Shown one piece after another: positions 33,041 through 43,044 of a stretch of 64,000 nt of DNA (positions are counted from its first letter, which is position 1; each line of letters starts with the position of its first letter). The translations under genes and the position numbers were made by a program. This DNA is from Pyrenophora tritici-repentis (lineage: Eukaryota; Ascomycota; Dothideomycetes; Pleosporales; Pleosporaceae): positions 1,674,001-1,738,000 of the forward strand of contig NC_089394.1 in assembly GCF_003171515.1 (NCBI RefSeq), given 5' to 3'. Under the pieces are notes generated by a model. That model saw only the letters and a list, made by a program, of their open reading frames with translations. It had not been told where the DNA came from and made no database searches.

Positions 33041-33212
33041 TGTCGGCCATAGGGCTTATCCCTTGGCTCCTCTTTGGGCAACCAGGCAGCCACCTATTTA
33101 CCCGCTAGTACCTTTACGGCCTAGCTCCTTCTCTCCTCCCACTGCGTATATAGACCTCTTCCCGATAGCTCTAATACGACATGATGATTCTCCCCAACCT
33201 TGACGCTTGACA
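33041..33212 (+). repeat. 5' LTR of Copia element
   Basis: 172 bases, TGTCGGCC..GCTTGACA, with TG..CA ends and a TATATAGA promoter-like motif near its 3' third. Identical to the 3' LTR. Confidence 0.97.
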
Positions 33213-33456
33213 GGTTATGAGCCCTCACCCGCTCCCGTAGTCGCTCACGATAATTCTATTAGATATTTTGACGACCCGCGCGCCTCATCACGATCATCAC
33301 CCTCCCCGCAAAACAGCTCGGTGACGTCGCAATCGCGCGCCACTTTAGCAATCGCGACCCCGCAACTTGCAGCTCATCGATCGCTTGGACGACGACGAGC
33401 TCCTCGCTGCTCACCGCCAAAAATCGCTAGCCGAACGGTCTTCGACGTCCGCCGCG

Positions 33457-36400
33457 ATGGCAACTTACACCTCCTCCACAGCTGTCACAGCGCGCCTTGC
33501 AGCCGACGGCAAAAACTGGAAGGACTGGATTAAACAACTCATCAATTACGCAGCCGCCGATGGCGCTGTAGCCGTCCTAGATGGCGCTCCGCGCCCAGAA
33601 TTTGACGCTACAGACGACAAATATCGCATTACCGCCATGCAGCGCCCGATCACTCATCCATTAGGCACCTCAACAGACGTTATCCAAGCCGAGCTTGACC
33701 GTGTCGGCAAACTCAACAAGACTATAGGACCGTTCAACAATGAGGCTCGACAGCTACTTAAAGAGGACAAGCTTGCGCTTGACTCATGGGTCGCCCGAGA
33801 TGCCCGACTCCAAAACACCATACTCTCATCCATTGACAAGCCTCTCGTAGCTCAGGTGCGCACTTGCCCCACCGCCCACGATATGTACAAGGCTCTCAAG
33901 GACCTAAACAGCAACGGTGACTACGCCAATGCTGCTCTCGCGTGGACTGCCTTCATCGACCTCCGCGCTGAGACCCAACCCACAGTCCGCAGCTATATTG
34001 GAAAGTTTCGCGAGACAATTAATGACATCACGGTACAAGGCATCACACTTGGATGGAAGAAGCCTTCAGCAGTACCTGGTACATCCGCCGACCGCGACAT
34101 CGAAGACCTGCTCATCATCCACTTCCTTCACGGCTTAGCTCGTGTACTCCCACAGTGGGTAGAAGCTCGCAATAACGACCTCCGCCAAGGCCATACATGG
34201 TCTATCGACACGCTCGTCGCGTCACTCGAGGATCACCTACGCCATGCCCCAGATGAGCCCGTGAAGACTTTCCTCTCCGTCTCTAAACAAGCGGAGGAGA
34301 AGCGCGTTCTCACACGCCTAAATGGCCGCGGCAATGGCAACAACAGCAACCAGAACTCTACTCCTACTCCTTCGTCTCTGCCGACGCGCAATAACAACCA
34401 ACAGAAGCGTACTCCTCAGCCTGTTGGAATGTGCGATCACTGCAAGCGAGAGCACCCAGGACCTAATGAGCTTTGCTGGAAACTTCACCCTTCTCTCACC
34501 CCAGATAATGTTAAGAAGCGCACCGCAGACAATGCCGCTAAGAAGGCCGCAGCTGCAGCAGCTCGTACAAACGTTACAGTGGCCAAGAACAGCAACGACG
34601 ACGATGCTGATCAGTACGATGCTCACTCATACGTGACAGTCGCCACCTTCGTCTCTCCGACTCTCCTCAAGAAGGCAGTCTCCAATCACGACTATCAACA
34701 GCGGTACTGCTACGACACTGCCGCTAACCGGCACGTCTTCAATAACCGCTCGAAATTTTACGAATACGCTCCAATCGACAATGACGTACACGGCTCTACC
34801 GGATCAACCACCGCCGCCGGCGTTGGCACTGTACGCCTTGAAGTCGTCAAAGCCGACGGAACAACAGAGAAGATCTCACTCCAAAACGTCCTCTACTGCC
34901 CCGATTTCGCCACCAACGTCATCTCCCAAGCTCCATTCAAGCGCGCGGGAGTGTGGTATCACTCGGGCAAGGACAAATTGTACACTGCCTCAGATGAGGA
35001 GCTAGCTTACTTACCAGAGATCGACGGTATACCCAACTTTCTCGTAGTTACAGAATCCTCCAAGGCGCCGGCCGCTCTCTCATACGCCTCTCTTGTTTGC
35101 TATCGAAGCTCTGCCGATGAGCCCTCATCCTCACGGCCAGCCACCGACTGGCATCATATCATGGGACACGCTGGAATAGACGCTATTAAGGACACTGCAA
35201 AAGTTGTACATGGGATGAAGCTCACTACTTCTACCGTCACCAACTGCGAGCCCTGCGGCCTCTCCAAATCAAAGCGAAATATCTCTCGAATTCAACAAAC
35301 TCCACCCAATACAGCGCTTGGCAAGGTCCATGTCGATGTCGTCGGCCCCATCACTATACCTGGAAAAGATGGAGAGCGTTACTTCATGCCTATCACGGAT
35401 GGCAAGTCACGCCGACAGTGGCTATTCACATCAGACAGCCGCGCTGTACTAGGCCAACAGCTTATTAATTGGTGCAAAGCTATGAAGGCCAAAGGCTTTA
35501 CCATCACTATCCATACCGACAACGCTCGCGAGTTTATTAACGCCAGCAACAAGCAGTACTTCGATAGCGTGGGCATCGAGGTAGTTACGTCACCACCTTA
35601 TGATGCCACTCGCAATGGTATTGCAGAGCGCGCCAACGGTATCACAGAGGATCGAACTCGCGGAGCTCTTATTGCAGCCAAGCTTCCTATAAAGCTGTGG
35701 CCCTACGCAGCCAAATATATGGCCCGCATTCACAACCTCGTCTCCAACAGCAACCTCCCAGGAAAGATCACTCCTTTAGAGGCCTGGAATCGCTCTATAG
35801 GCTACCCAAACCCAGTCCCAAACGTCGCCAAGATGCACGCTTTCGGCCATGTTGGATACGCCCATATACCCGCCCAGAAGCGCGTTAAAGGTGACAAATT
35901 TGCACCTCGTGCTCACAAGGGCCACCTCGTCGGTATGATCGGCGAGAACATCTACCAGATGTGGATCCCAGAGACTGATGAGATCGTTACCACCGCCTCC
36001 GTGCGGTTTGATAGCTACGACTCACCCTCCACTCCTCCATTGTCTCCCATCATCGGCCCTTCACCATCACCGAAGGTGCTCCCATTTAAACCTCTCATCA
36101 ACCGCCTCGCCGACGCCGCTACAACTCCACCCGCTCCTCCGCAAGATGGTGATGGCGGCGATTTGGACAATCATCAGCTACCTCGTGCTGATGGCGGAGA
36201 TGGCTTTGATGGTTTCGAGGATGATGATGAAGCTCCACCAGCTCCTCCAACCCGTGGTAACAACAAGGCAGCGCGTCGACATGAGATTAACGCGGACCTC
36301 AACCCAGCTCATATCATACACGGCCCTCGCAATCGCCGGGCACGTGCTTTCTTCACTTCATCTACTTTTGATCGCTGCTTCGCCATGGCTCTCGTCAAGC

Positions 36401-38025
36401 CCACTCTCGGCTCAAAGCTTTCAGAACTTCCACCGGAGCCTCGCAACTATCGTCAGTTTCTCAAACATCCTCGCCGCGATGATCTACAACTCGCAATGGA
36501 CGATGAGTACAACGCTCTTATCGCCAACGGTACTTGGCGCCCTGCTACGGCAGAGGAGATTGCCAAGTATGAGATCATCCCAGGTCAATGGGTGTGGACG
36601 TATAAAGGCAACGCTCAAGGCTATCACGTGAAAGACAAGGCTCGCATGGTGGCTTGCGGCAACAAGCAACAAGAATCAATTTGGTACCGCGAGGTTTACT
36701 CCTACGTCGTCCGAACTTCTACGCTCCGCATCCTCCTCGCCCTTGTGGCTTACTTCGATCTAGAGTGTGAGCAGATCGACATGATTACTGCTTACCTCAA
36801 CGCTCACCTCGACGACGATGACGTTGTCCTCCTTCGCCTGCCCGCAGGCTGTACTGGCTTTGGGAATATTGTTCGCCTTCGCCGCGGCATGTACGGCCTC
36901 CGTCAGTCAGCCCTATTGTGGTACAACGACCTCAAGGACTCTCTCAAAGATCTCGGCTTCGAGCCCATCGAAGCAGATCCCTGCGTCTTCGTCAACCCAA
37001 CAACAAAGGCCATCATAGTCGTGTACGTTGACGACCTTATCCTTATTACACGTGACGTGACCTCTATGAAGGCACTTAAGTCACAACTCCTCAATCGATA
37101 CAAGGCTCGTGACCTTGGCCCAATTGGTTTCTACTTGGGAATTCGAATCCTCCGCGATCGTCCCAACCGCTCTCTCTCTATGACGATGGATAGCTACGTT
37201 GATCGCATTGTCGATGAGTATCACCTCGCCAACGCTCCAAAGGCAGACAACCCCCTCCCAAAGTCGGCCCTCACCCTCATCAAGCGTGATGACATCGCCG
37301 ACAACAACCTTATACAGCAGTACCAATCGCTCGTCGCGAAGCTACTCTATCCTACCTCCATTATTCGCTGTGACCTAGCTTGGCACGTGAACTTCATGGC
37401 ACGCTTTGCAAACAACCCTACGTTAGAGCAACTGTCACTGCTAAAGCACATGCTCCGCTACTACAACGGCACGGCAACTCTCGGCATCAAGTACCAAGGT
37501 GACCTTAAAGACGCTAATATGGACGACCCAGATCACATGATAGGCCTTAAGGCCTACAGTGACTCCGCCCATGGCGACAACAACGAGCGCAAGTCGTCCT
37601 CCGGCTACGTCATCAAGATGGCTGGAGGCGTCGTCTCATACAAATCGTACCGCCAGCGCCTCGTTACTCTCTCCTCCACAGAATCAGAATATATTGCCAT
37701 GACGTATGCTGCCAAAGAGATCAATTGGCTTCAACGCCTACTCTCTCAGGTTGGATACGTCGGTAACGACCTCAAGCCCTTCAAGCTGTACACCGATAAT
37801 CAGCCAGCGCTTAATATGATCCGCAAGGACGGCCATCACGAGCGTACAAAGCACATCGACGCGTACTTCAAGTATACAAAGCAGCAGTACAAAGACGGCA
37901 ACCTCAAGCTCGACTATCTCCCCGGCGTAGAGATGCCCGCCGACGGCCTTACGAAGCCTCTCGACAAACAAGAGCACGCTAAGTTCATTGGCCTCATCGA
38001 TATGGTGAACGTTCCCCGCATGTAG
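33457..38025 (+). CDS. Copia gag-pol polyprotein
   Basis: 1522 residues in one uninterrupted frame from ATG 33457 (MATYTSSTAV). Order: gag (about 1-330); a variant zinc knuckle MCDHCKREHPGPNELCW; an aspartic protease with YDTAANRHV; the GAG-pre-integrase HHCC zinc site (WHHIMGHAG..CEPCGLSK); an integrase DDE core (HVDVVGP, IHTDNAREF, NGIAERANG); a reverse transcriptase with the catalytic YVDDLILI; and RNase H (KAYSDSAHGD, LSSTESEYIAM). Integrase before reverse transcriptase defines Ty1/Copia. No stops or frameshifts are seen, so the element may be active. Gag and Pol appear to be one fused frame, with no frameshift signal needed. Confidence 0.97.
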   Translation: MATYTSSTAVTARLAADGKNWKDWIKQLINYAAADGAVAVLDGAPRPEFDATDDKYRITAMQRPITHPLGTSTDVIQAELDRVGKLNKTIGPFNNEARQLLKEDKLALDSWVARDARLQNTILSSIDKPLVAQVRTCPTAHDMYKALKDLNSNGDYANAALAWTAFIDLRAETQPTVRSYIGKFRETINDITVQGITLGWKKPSAVPGTSADRDIEDLLIIHFLHGLARVLPQWVEARNNDLRQGHTWSIDTLVASLEDHLRHAPDEPVKTFLSVSKQAEEKRVLTRLNGRGNGNNSNQNSTPTPSSLPTRNNNQQKRTPQPVGMCDHCKREHPGPNELCWKLHPSLTPDNVKKRTADNAAKKAAAAAARTNVTVAKNSNDDDADQYDAHSYVTVATFVSPTLLKKAVSNHDYQQRYCYDTAANRHVFNNRSKFYEYAPIDNDVHGSTGSTTAAGVGTVRLEVVKADGTTEKISLQNVLYCPDFATNVISQAPFKRAGVWYHSGKDKLYTASDEELAYLPEIDGIPNFLVVTESSKAPAALSYASLVCYRSSADEPSSSRPATDWHHIMGHAGIDAIKDTAKVVHGMKLTTSTVTNCEPCGLSKSKRNISRIQQTPPNTALGKVHVDVVGPITIPGKDGERYFMPITDGKSRRQWLFTSDSRAVLGQQLINWCKAMKAKGFTITIHTDNAREFINASNKQYFDSVGIEVVTSPPYDATRNGIAERANGITEDRTRGALIAAKLPIKLWPYAAKYMARIHNLVSNSNLPGKITPLEAWNRSIGYPNPVPNVAKMHAFGHVGYAHIPAQKRVKGDKFAPRAHKGHLVGMIGENIYQMWIPETDEIVTTASVRFDSYDSPSTPPLSPIIGPSPSPKVLPFKPLINRLADAATTPPAPPQDGDGGDLDNHQLPRADGGDGFDGFEDDDEAPPAPPTRGNNKAARRHEINADLNPAHIIHGPRNRRARAFFTSSTFDRCFAMALVKPTLGSKLSELPPEPRNYRQFLKHPRRDDLQLAMDDEYNALIANGTWRPATAEEIAKYEIIPGQWVWTYKGNAQGYHVKDKARMVACGNKQQESIWYREVYSYVVRTSTLRILLALVAYFDLECEQIDMITAYLNAHLDDDDVVLLRLPAGCTGFGNIVRLRRGMYGLRQSALLWYNDLKDSLKDLGFEPIEADPCVFVNPTTKAIIVVYVDDLILITRDVTSMKALKSQLLNRYKARDLGPIGFYLGIRILRDRPNRSLSMTMDSYVDRIVDEYHLANAPKADNPLPKSALTLIKRDDIADNNLIQQYQSLVAKLLYPTSIIRCDLAWHVNFMARFANNPTLEQLSLLKHMLRYYNGTATLGIKYQGDLKDANMDDPDHMIGLKAYSDSAHGDNNERKSSSGYVIKMAGGVVSYKSYRQRLVTLSSTESEYIAMTYAAKEINWLQRLLSQVGYVGNDLKPFKLYTDNQPALNMIRKDGHHERTKHIDAYFKYTKQQYKDGNLKLDYLPGVEMPADGLTKPLDKQEHAKFIGLIDMVNVPRM

Positions 38026-38114
38026 TCTCTCAAGGCACCTCCAGCGAACGTCTCTTTACGATTTCCTATACATTTCATTCACTCAGATGGCTTGCCACCT
38101 GGTTCCGGGGGGTG

Positions 38115-38286
38115 TGTCGGCCATAGGGCTTATCCCTTGGCTCCTCTTTGGGCAACCAGGCAGCCACCTATTTACCCGCTAGTACCTTTACGGCCTAGCT
38201 CCTTCTCTCCTCCCACTGCGTATATAGACCTCTTCCCGATAGCTCTAATACGACATGATGATTCTCCCCAACCTTGACGCTTGACA
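38115..38286 (+). repeat. 3' LTR of Copia element
   Basis: Identical over 172 bases to the 5' LTR; followed by the CGTTC duplication. Confidence 0.97.
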
Positions 38287-41200
38287 CGTTCCATCTTGTG
38301 CTGGAGAAGTTCAAAGCGAGTTTAAGCGACAAAGAAAAGAAGCAATTTGCAGCAACCACAATCGATGATCTGAGTGCCGCCATAGAAACGATTCAGCAGA
38401 AGCAACAGTCCGAAAAGAAACTGAGAGCCATGAGCCAACTTGAGCGGTTTCTCGAAGGCATGAAAGAATATGACAAAGTCCTGTCCGTATTCCTTAACAC
38501 CAGCACAATCCTTGCGTTTGTTTGGGTACGAGTGATACTGAGATAATGCGTCGCCTAAGACTAAATTGAATGCAAACAGGGTCCTATGAAGCTCCTCTTA
38601 CAGGTAGATACGTCTTCCACGGCTACTCAGCACCGCGCACTCCACAGCCCGCTGTATAGCTTGCATGTCTCTTAACAACACCAATATGTCGAGCCTGTAG
38701 GAGACGGTGCTTGTAGGGACAAATTGCTGACTATTTATAAGGTAGCATGCACATTCCATGAAGCATTTGATGCTTTAATGAATGCTTACCAGCGCATTGG
38801 AGAACACATGCCTTTACTCGCCCAATACGAAGACTACTTTCGCAACCACCCAAGAATGTTTCAGCTGCTAAGACTCATATATGAGGACATCCTTAACTTT
38901 CATTGGAAAGCAATGAAGTACTTCAAGAAACGCAGTGGGTGGTTGAAGATCATGGATTAATTCAGCAGACATCTGACTGACAGACTACAGTGTGGCAACA
39001 ATTCTTTCAAGCTCTTTGGAAGAGTTTCGACGCCGAGTTTTCAAACATACTTCGCAATTTACGTGAACATATGGCGTTGATCGAATCACAGGCGACTGTA
39101 GCACAGTTTGCTGAGATTATCGTTACCCGAGCAAGGGTCGAACTGGAATTCGACAGGCAAAGAGACGAAGAAATACACAGACGCCGCATCATGTGTCATC
39201 AGTGGCTTGTAGCTGCTAATTGTGGTGCCGATCAAGAAACATATGCCCGGGTGCGGCAGGAGTATCCGGGCACTGGACAGTGGTTCTTGCAAAAGAACCG
39301 CTTTCGCTCCTGGTTTGACCCGAACTTCTGCTCAACACCTTTACTGTGGATGAATGGTATTCCGGGAGCAGGTAAGAAGCTATTGGAACAATTACAGACC
39401 CGGCTTACGTTGAAACAGGCAAAACCATTCTAGCATCTTTGGTGATTGAGGAAGCTCAGAAGCTTCAGGATGTACACATTGCATTTTTTTATTGTCGATA
39501 TCAAGACAATGACAAGAGCACATTCCTCAGAGTTGCACGTGGTATTCTCTCCCAGTTACTGCTACAGGACGATGGTCTGCTTTCTTATCTCTACAACAAG
39601 ATGTCGACAAGCGGGCAAGTTACACTTTCAAAGGAAACCGTCGCCAAAGAGTTGCTGGAAATAGCGCTGAAGGCCTTTGAGAAGCTTTACATTGTTATCG
39701 ACGGAATCGACGAGTGTGAAAAAGACGAGAGACACAAAATCGTGTCGCTCTTCGAAAAGACGTGGGAATCACTGCCCCAAGGTGACGCTGATCAGCTTCG
39801 TTGCCTGTTTGTTAGCCAAGACGACAACATTGCTAGGAAGGACTTTGAGAAAATGCCATCACTCAAAGTCACAGAGAGCGATACACAAAGAGACATAGTC
39901 ACGTATGTGACAGCAAAAAGCTTGCGTATCAAGACCAAGTTCGATTTGACAGCAGACCGGCAGCTTTTAATCCAAGACCAAATAATCAAGAGCGCAGATG
40001 GTAAGAAAGAGATCGTTTTGAGATTCGCGCATTCTGATGTACATAGGTATGTTTCTGTTTGCGCACTTGATGACATCTTACCTCCTCGATCAAACCTCTG
40101 TGGCGGAACTTGAAAATGAGTTATCACCGGAGAAAATCCCGCAAGGCTCCACAAGGCTGGAAGACATGTTAGTCGCATTTCTAAAATTCACTAAGACACA
40201 CGATAACACAAGACAGTTATTCTCGAATTTGGGACCGTCTGTCTCACAGAGCAGACTCTGCAAATACCAGGTCTCTTCAGTTGCTGACTTGGCTCATATG
40301 TGCAAAACGACCGCTATTATGACGAGAGAATCAGTGCGCAGTTTCCATCAATCTTAATGACCAGAGTATGGACTGGGAGCGCAACCGGTTTCGTGTCGAT
40401 TCCAAGGAATTGTGCGGGTCGCTGGTCGAGATACACGCTGACGGCACTGTCGTCCTTGTCCACCATACTGCCAAGAGGTAAGAAAGATCTAAGCCTTATA
40501 TCTACCAAAGGAACTTGTCACTTGTATCTCGATGAGTCTTGCTGAGTAATTCAGGTACTTAATTGACAAGCATTGTGTCGATCTAGGGTCGGGCGAGGCT
40601 GCGTTGGCCCTACTATGCCTCGGTTATCTTGTCTTTGAAGGCTTCGACGTTGAATATGACGAGCTTGACATATCAGAACGTGTGCCTTCGGGTTATTATG
40701 GCTTTTTGGATTACGCTTATGCATACTGGTCCCGCCATGTGGATGCATACTTGCGTGTGCACGACACCAACGAGTCCACCCTACGCGAAGTGTCTGAGTC
40801 TGCAGAGGTTTTCATGGATATGTATTGGACACAACCTCAGACCAAGACAGTGGTTCCAAAATCATTCTTCGCACGTTGGGAGTTGTTGAAAGATAACCGC
40901 AATTTCGACGAGCTGGTCGTAGCAGGCTACCTCGCCCAGAGGCAACTTGTCGCATTAAAGACGCATGCCACAGATGCGCAAGCACCCAAACTCTGCAACA
41001 TGCTGACCAAAGTACGCGAATGCCTTGAGAACGTAGTTTCTCCAGCAAATGCAACGGAAAAACTTCGACTGATGTATGGTAAGGATATCTTCAGATGTCC
41101 CAAAGTACATTGTGTAAGATTCTACAGCGGCTTTTCAACTGCACAAGAGCGAGAGGATCATGTCCTCAAGCACGAAAGGTCCTTTTTCTGCTCTTTTCCA

Positions 41201-42543
41201 GGCTGCGCCATGGCTATACTAGGTTGCGCCACGCTGAAAGAGCTGCACAAGCATGAAACCGATTTTCACGGCACATTTGATTTTGACGATGACGAGGCTG
41301 AATACCCAGATCTTCCTCCCCGGACCGTGTCGTATGATTGCACGCAGTGCGACGCCAAATTCACGCGCAATTTCAACCTCAAAAACCATATGCGAAGTCG
41401 CCACCAGGCTGCTGAAAGTAGACCTACCTATGTCTGTACAACATGTGGTAAAAGCTTTGGGAAGAAAGGCGATTGTGACCGTCACGAGACCACCACACAC
41501 TCTAGAGCCAAATCTTTTGTCTGTGGAGGTGAGCTCAAAGATGGTACTCCATGGGGTTGTCGCCGCGAATTCAATAGAGGTAAGGGAACCGCTCGTGCGA
41601 TTGGAACTTTGTCTGACCACGCTCTTCCTAGGGGATATACTCAAGAGGCATTGGACAAGTGCTATAGGCAAGGTGTGTATGCTGCCCAAACAGCAAGAGG
41701 AGGAAGCAGAGGCGGCTAGCTCGAACGCTTCAGCACGGACCTCCACTGTATCCACACCAAATACTTGAACAAAAAGAGATTAGCGTAATATTAGTCGTTT
41801 ACAACAGCTTTCTACACTTTGCATCGCCGCAATCATGTGACTCAAGTGGCAATATTTTGGCCCTCTATACTGAAAATGGCAGTTGAACTGCATAGTGCAT
41901 TGCCAAGCTAAGAGATACAACCAATAAAAAAGGCTCCCACACCTCCACTATTACGCCACTACCTGGAAAAGGTTAATGCAAGTCAGAATACGGAGGTGCC
42001 TTTCAAAAGTTCTGTCCTGCCAAGAATAATTCAGCCGAAGTCTGGCCGCCTCACCTGAGGCCGATCCCTCCTCTATATACTCATTACCATCTTGCAGCTC
42101 AATTATTTTTGGAATATGTACAAGAATTCGCTTAATCCAAGCTTGGATTCTCTGCTGAGAGAGATCTCTCCAGCATTTCTGCCAGATCTTGACCGCGTCA
42201 GCTCTTGACTGAGGAGCTCCCTTCTTTGTTGTCTCCTTTTTCATGTAGAACTAGCATGGCTTAATGCAGTTACAGTCTGGCGAGTTACCACACCAGAGTA
42301 GTCTCTGGACATCGTAGAGACGATATACGACGCTCTGGTAGTAGTGAGCGTGGGCATGTGCTTTATCCTCTATTACGACTGTCTGAGGCCTATCTTGGAG
42401 ACACTCTTTGGCGAAGGGAATTAGCTTTAGAATAAGAACGCAGGTCTGATATCTCCACCAGTCTACACCACCTCCAGACGTACGCACCAGCTTGCCTGTA
42501 TTCTCTGTCCATCTCCACTGAGGTTTTCTGCCAGACTTATTGC

Positions 42544-42705
42544 CACAGTCCGCAACAATCAATTAAGTGGGTCCTAGAAGGTTCAGATTGGATTGATTGA
42601 TTACCGCTTTAAGCCTAGTAGTTACCTATAGGAGTTTAAGCCCTACCTAGATAGGTAAGTGGGTCTAGGAGAGTGACCGGATTGAATTGATTGTTGCGGA
42701 GTCTA
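42544..42705. mobile_element. hAT-type MITE, related copy C
   Basis: 162 bases with ends GTCCGCAACAATCAATT / AATTGATTGTTGCGGAGTC, sharing terminal sequence with copies A and B but with a different interior. Flanked by the 8-bp duplication CTTATTGC (42536-42543 and 42706-42713). It interrupts the Tc1/mariner transposase between ..GLRNK and SGRKPQ.. Confidence 0.88.
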
Positions 42706-43044
42706 CTTATTGCGTAGCCCTGTCCTTCTCATAGACTCTGACAGCTCCCACTCCTCTCTCTGTATAGGCTTAAGCTCTGCGTTCAGCTGCTCAATCTTCT
42801 GAGCAGCGTCTTCTTTCTCCGTCTTCGTCTCTGGCTGATAGACATGGCATAGACCTTTCTTGTCGTACGAGAAGCAGCCCCAGAACATGAACTCAGAGTA
42901 TCCCTTCTAACTTTCACGGATATAGCTCTTAACTACTCTCTCATCTGCTCTTCTCTAGACTCTATAACCCCCACGTCGGTGGTTAATTACTACAGACGTC
43001 TCATCTGTCTAGATGACATTCTTCTAGTCCTCTAACGTCTAATC

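Larger units (their letters stand above)
33041..38286 (+). mobile_element. Intact Ty1/Copia LTR retrotransposon
   Basis: 5246 bases with identical 172-bp LTRs, one long gag-pol frame, a short purine run (CCGGGGGG) before the 3' LTR and a 5-bp target duplication CGTTC (33036-33040 and 38287-38291). LTR identity implies a recent insertion. It lies in the sense direction inside the first exon of the NLR-like gene. I do not recognise which tRNA primes it; the sequence after the 5' LTR is GGTTATGAGCCCTC. Confidence 0.97.
33017..41768 (+). pseudogene. NLR-like NACHT-C2H2 gene, disrupted by Copia
   Basis: Host exons are 33017-33040 plus 38292-38525, then 38580-38603, 38742-38934, 38991-39371, 39419-40000, 40047-40477 (internally broken), 40555-41579 and 41632-41768. 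Removing the Copia element and one CGTTC copy rejoins the frame at MAAQATAF/HLVLEKF. Parts: an N-terminal helical domain (FKASLSDKEKKQF), a NACHT NTPase with a P-loop completed by splicing (MNGIPGAGKT) and Walker B IVIDGIDECE, an intermediate helical region, and C-terminal C2H2 fingers (YDCTQCDAKF, YVCTTCGKSFGKKGDC). Such proteins are fungal STAND receptors, some acting in non-self recognition. Besides the insertion it carries an in-frame TGA at 40320 and a frame break near 40171-40198. Confidence 0.85.
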
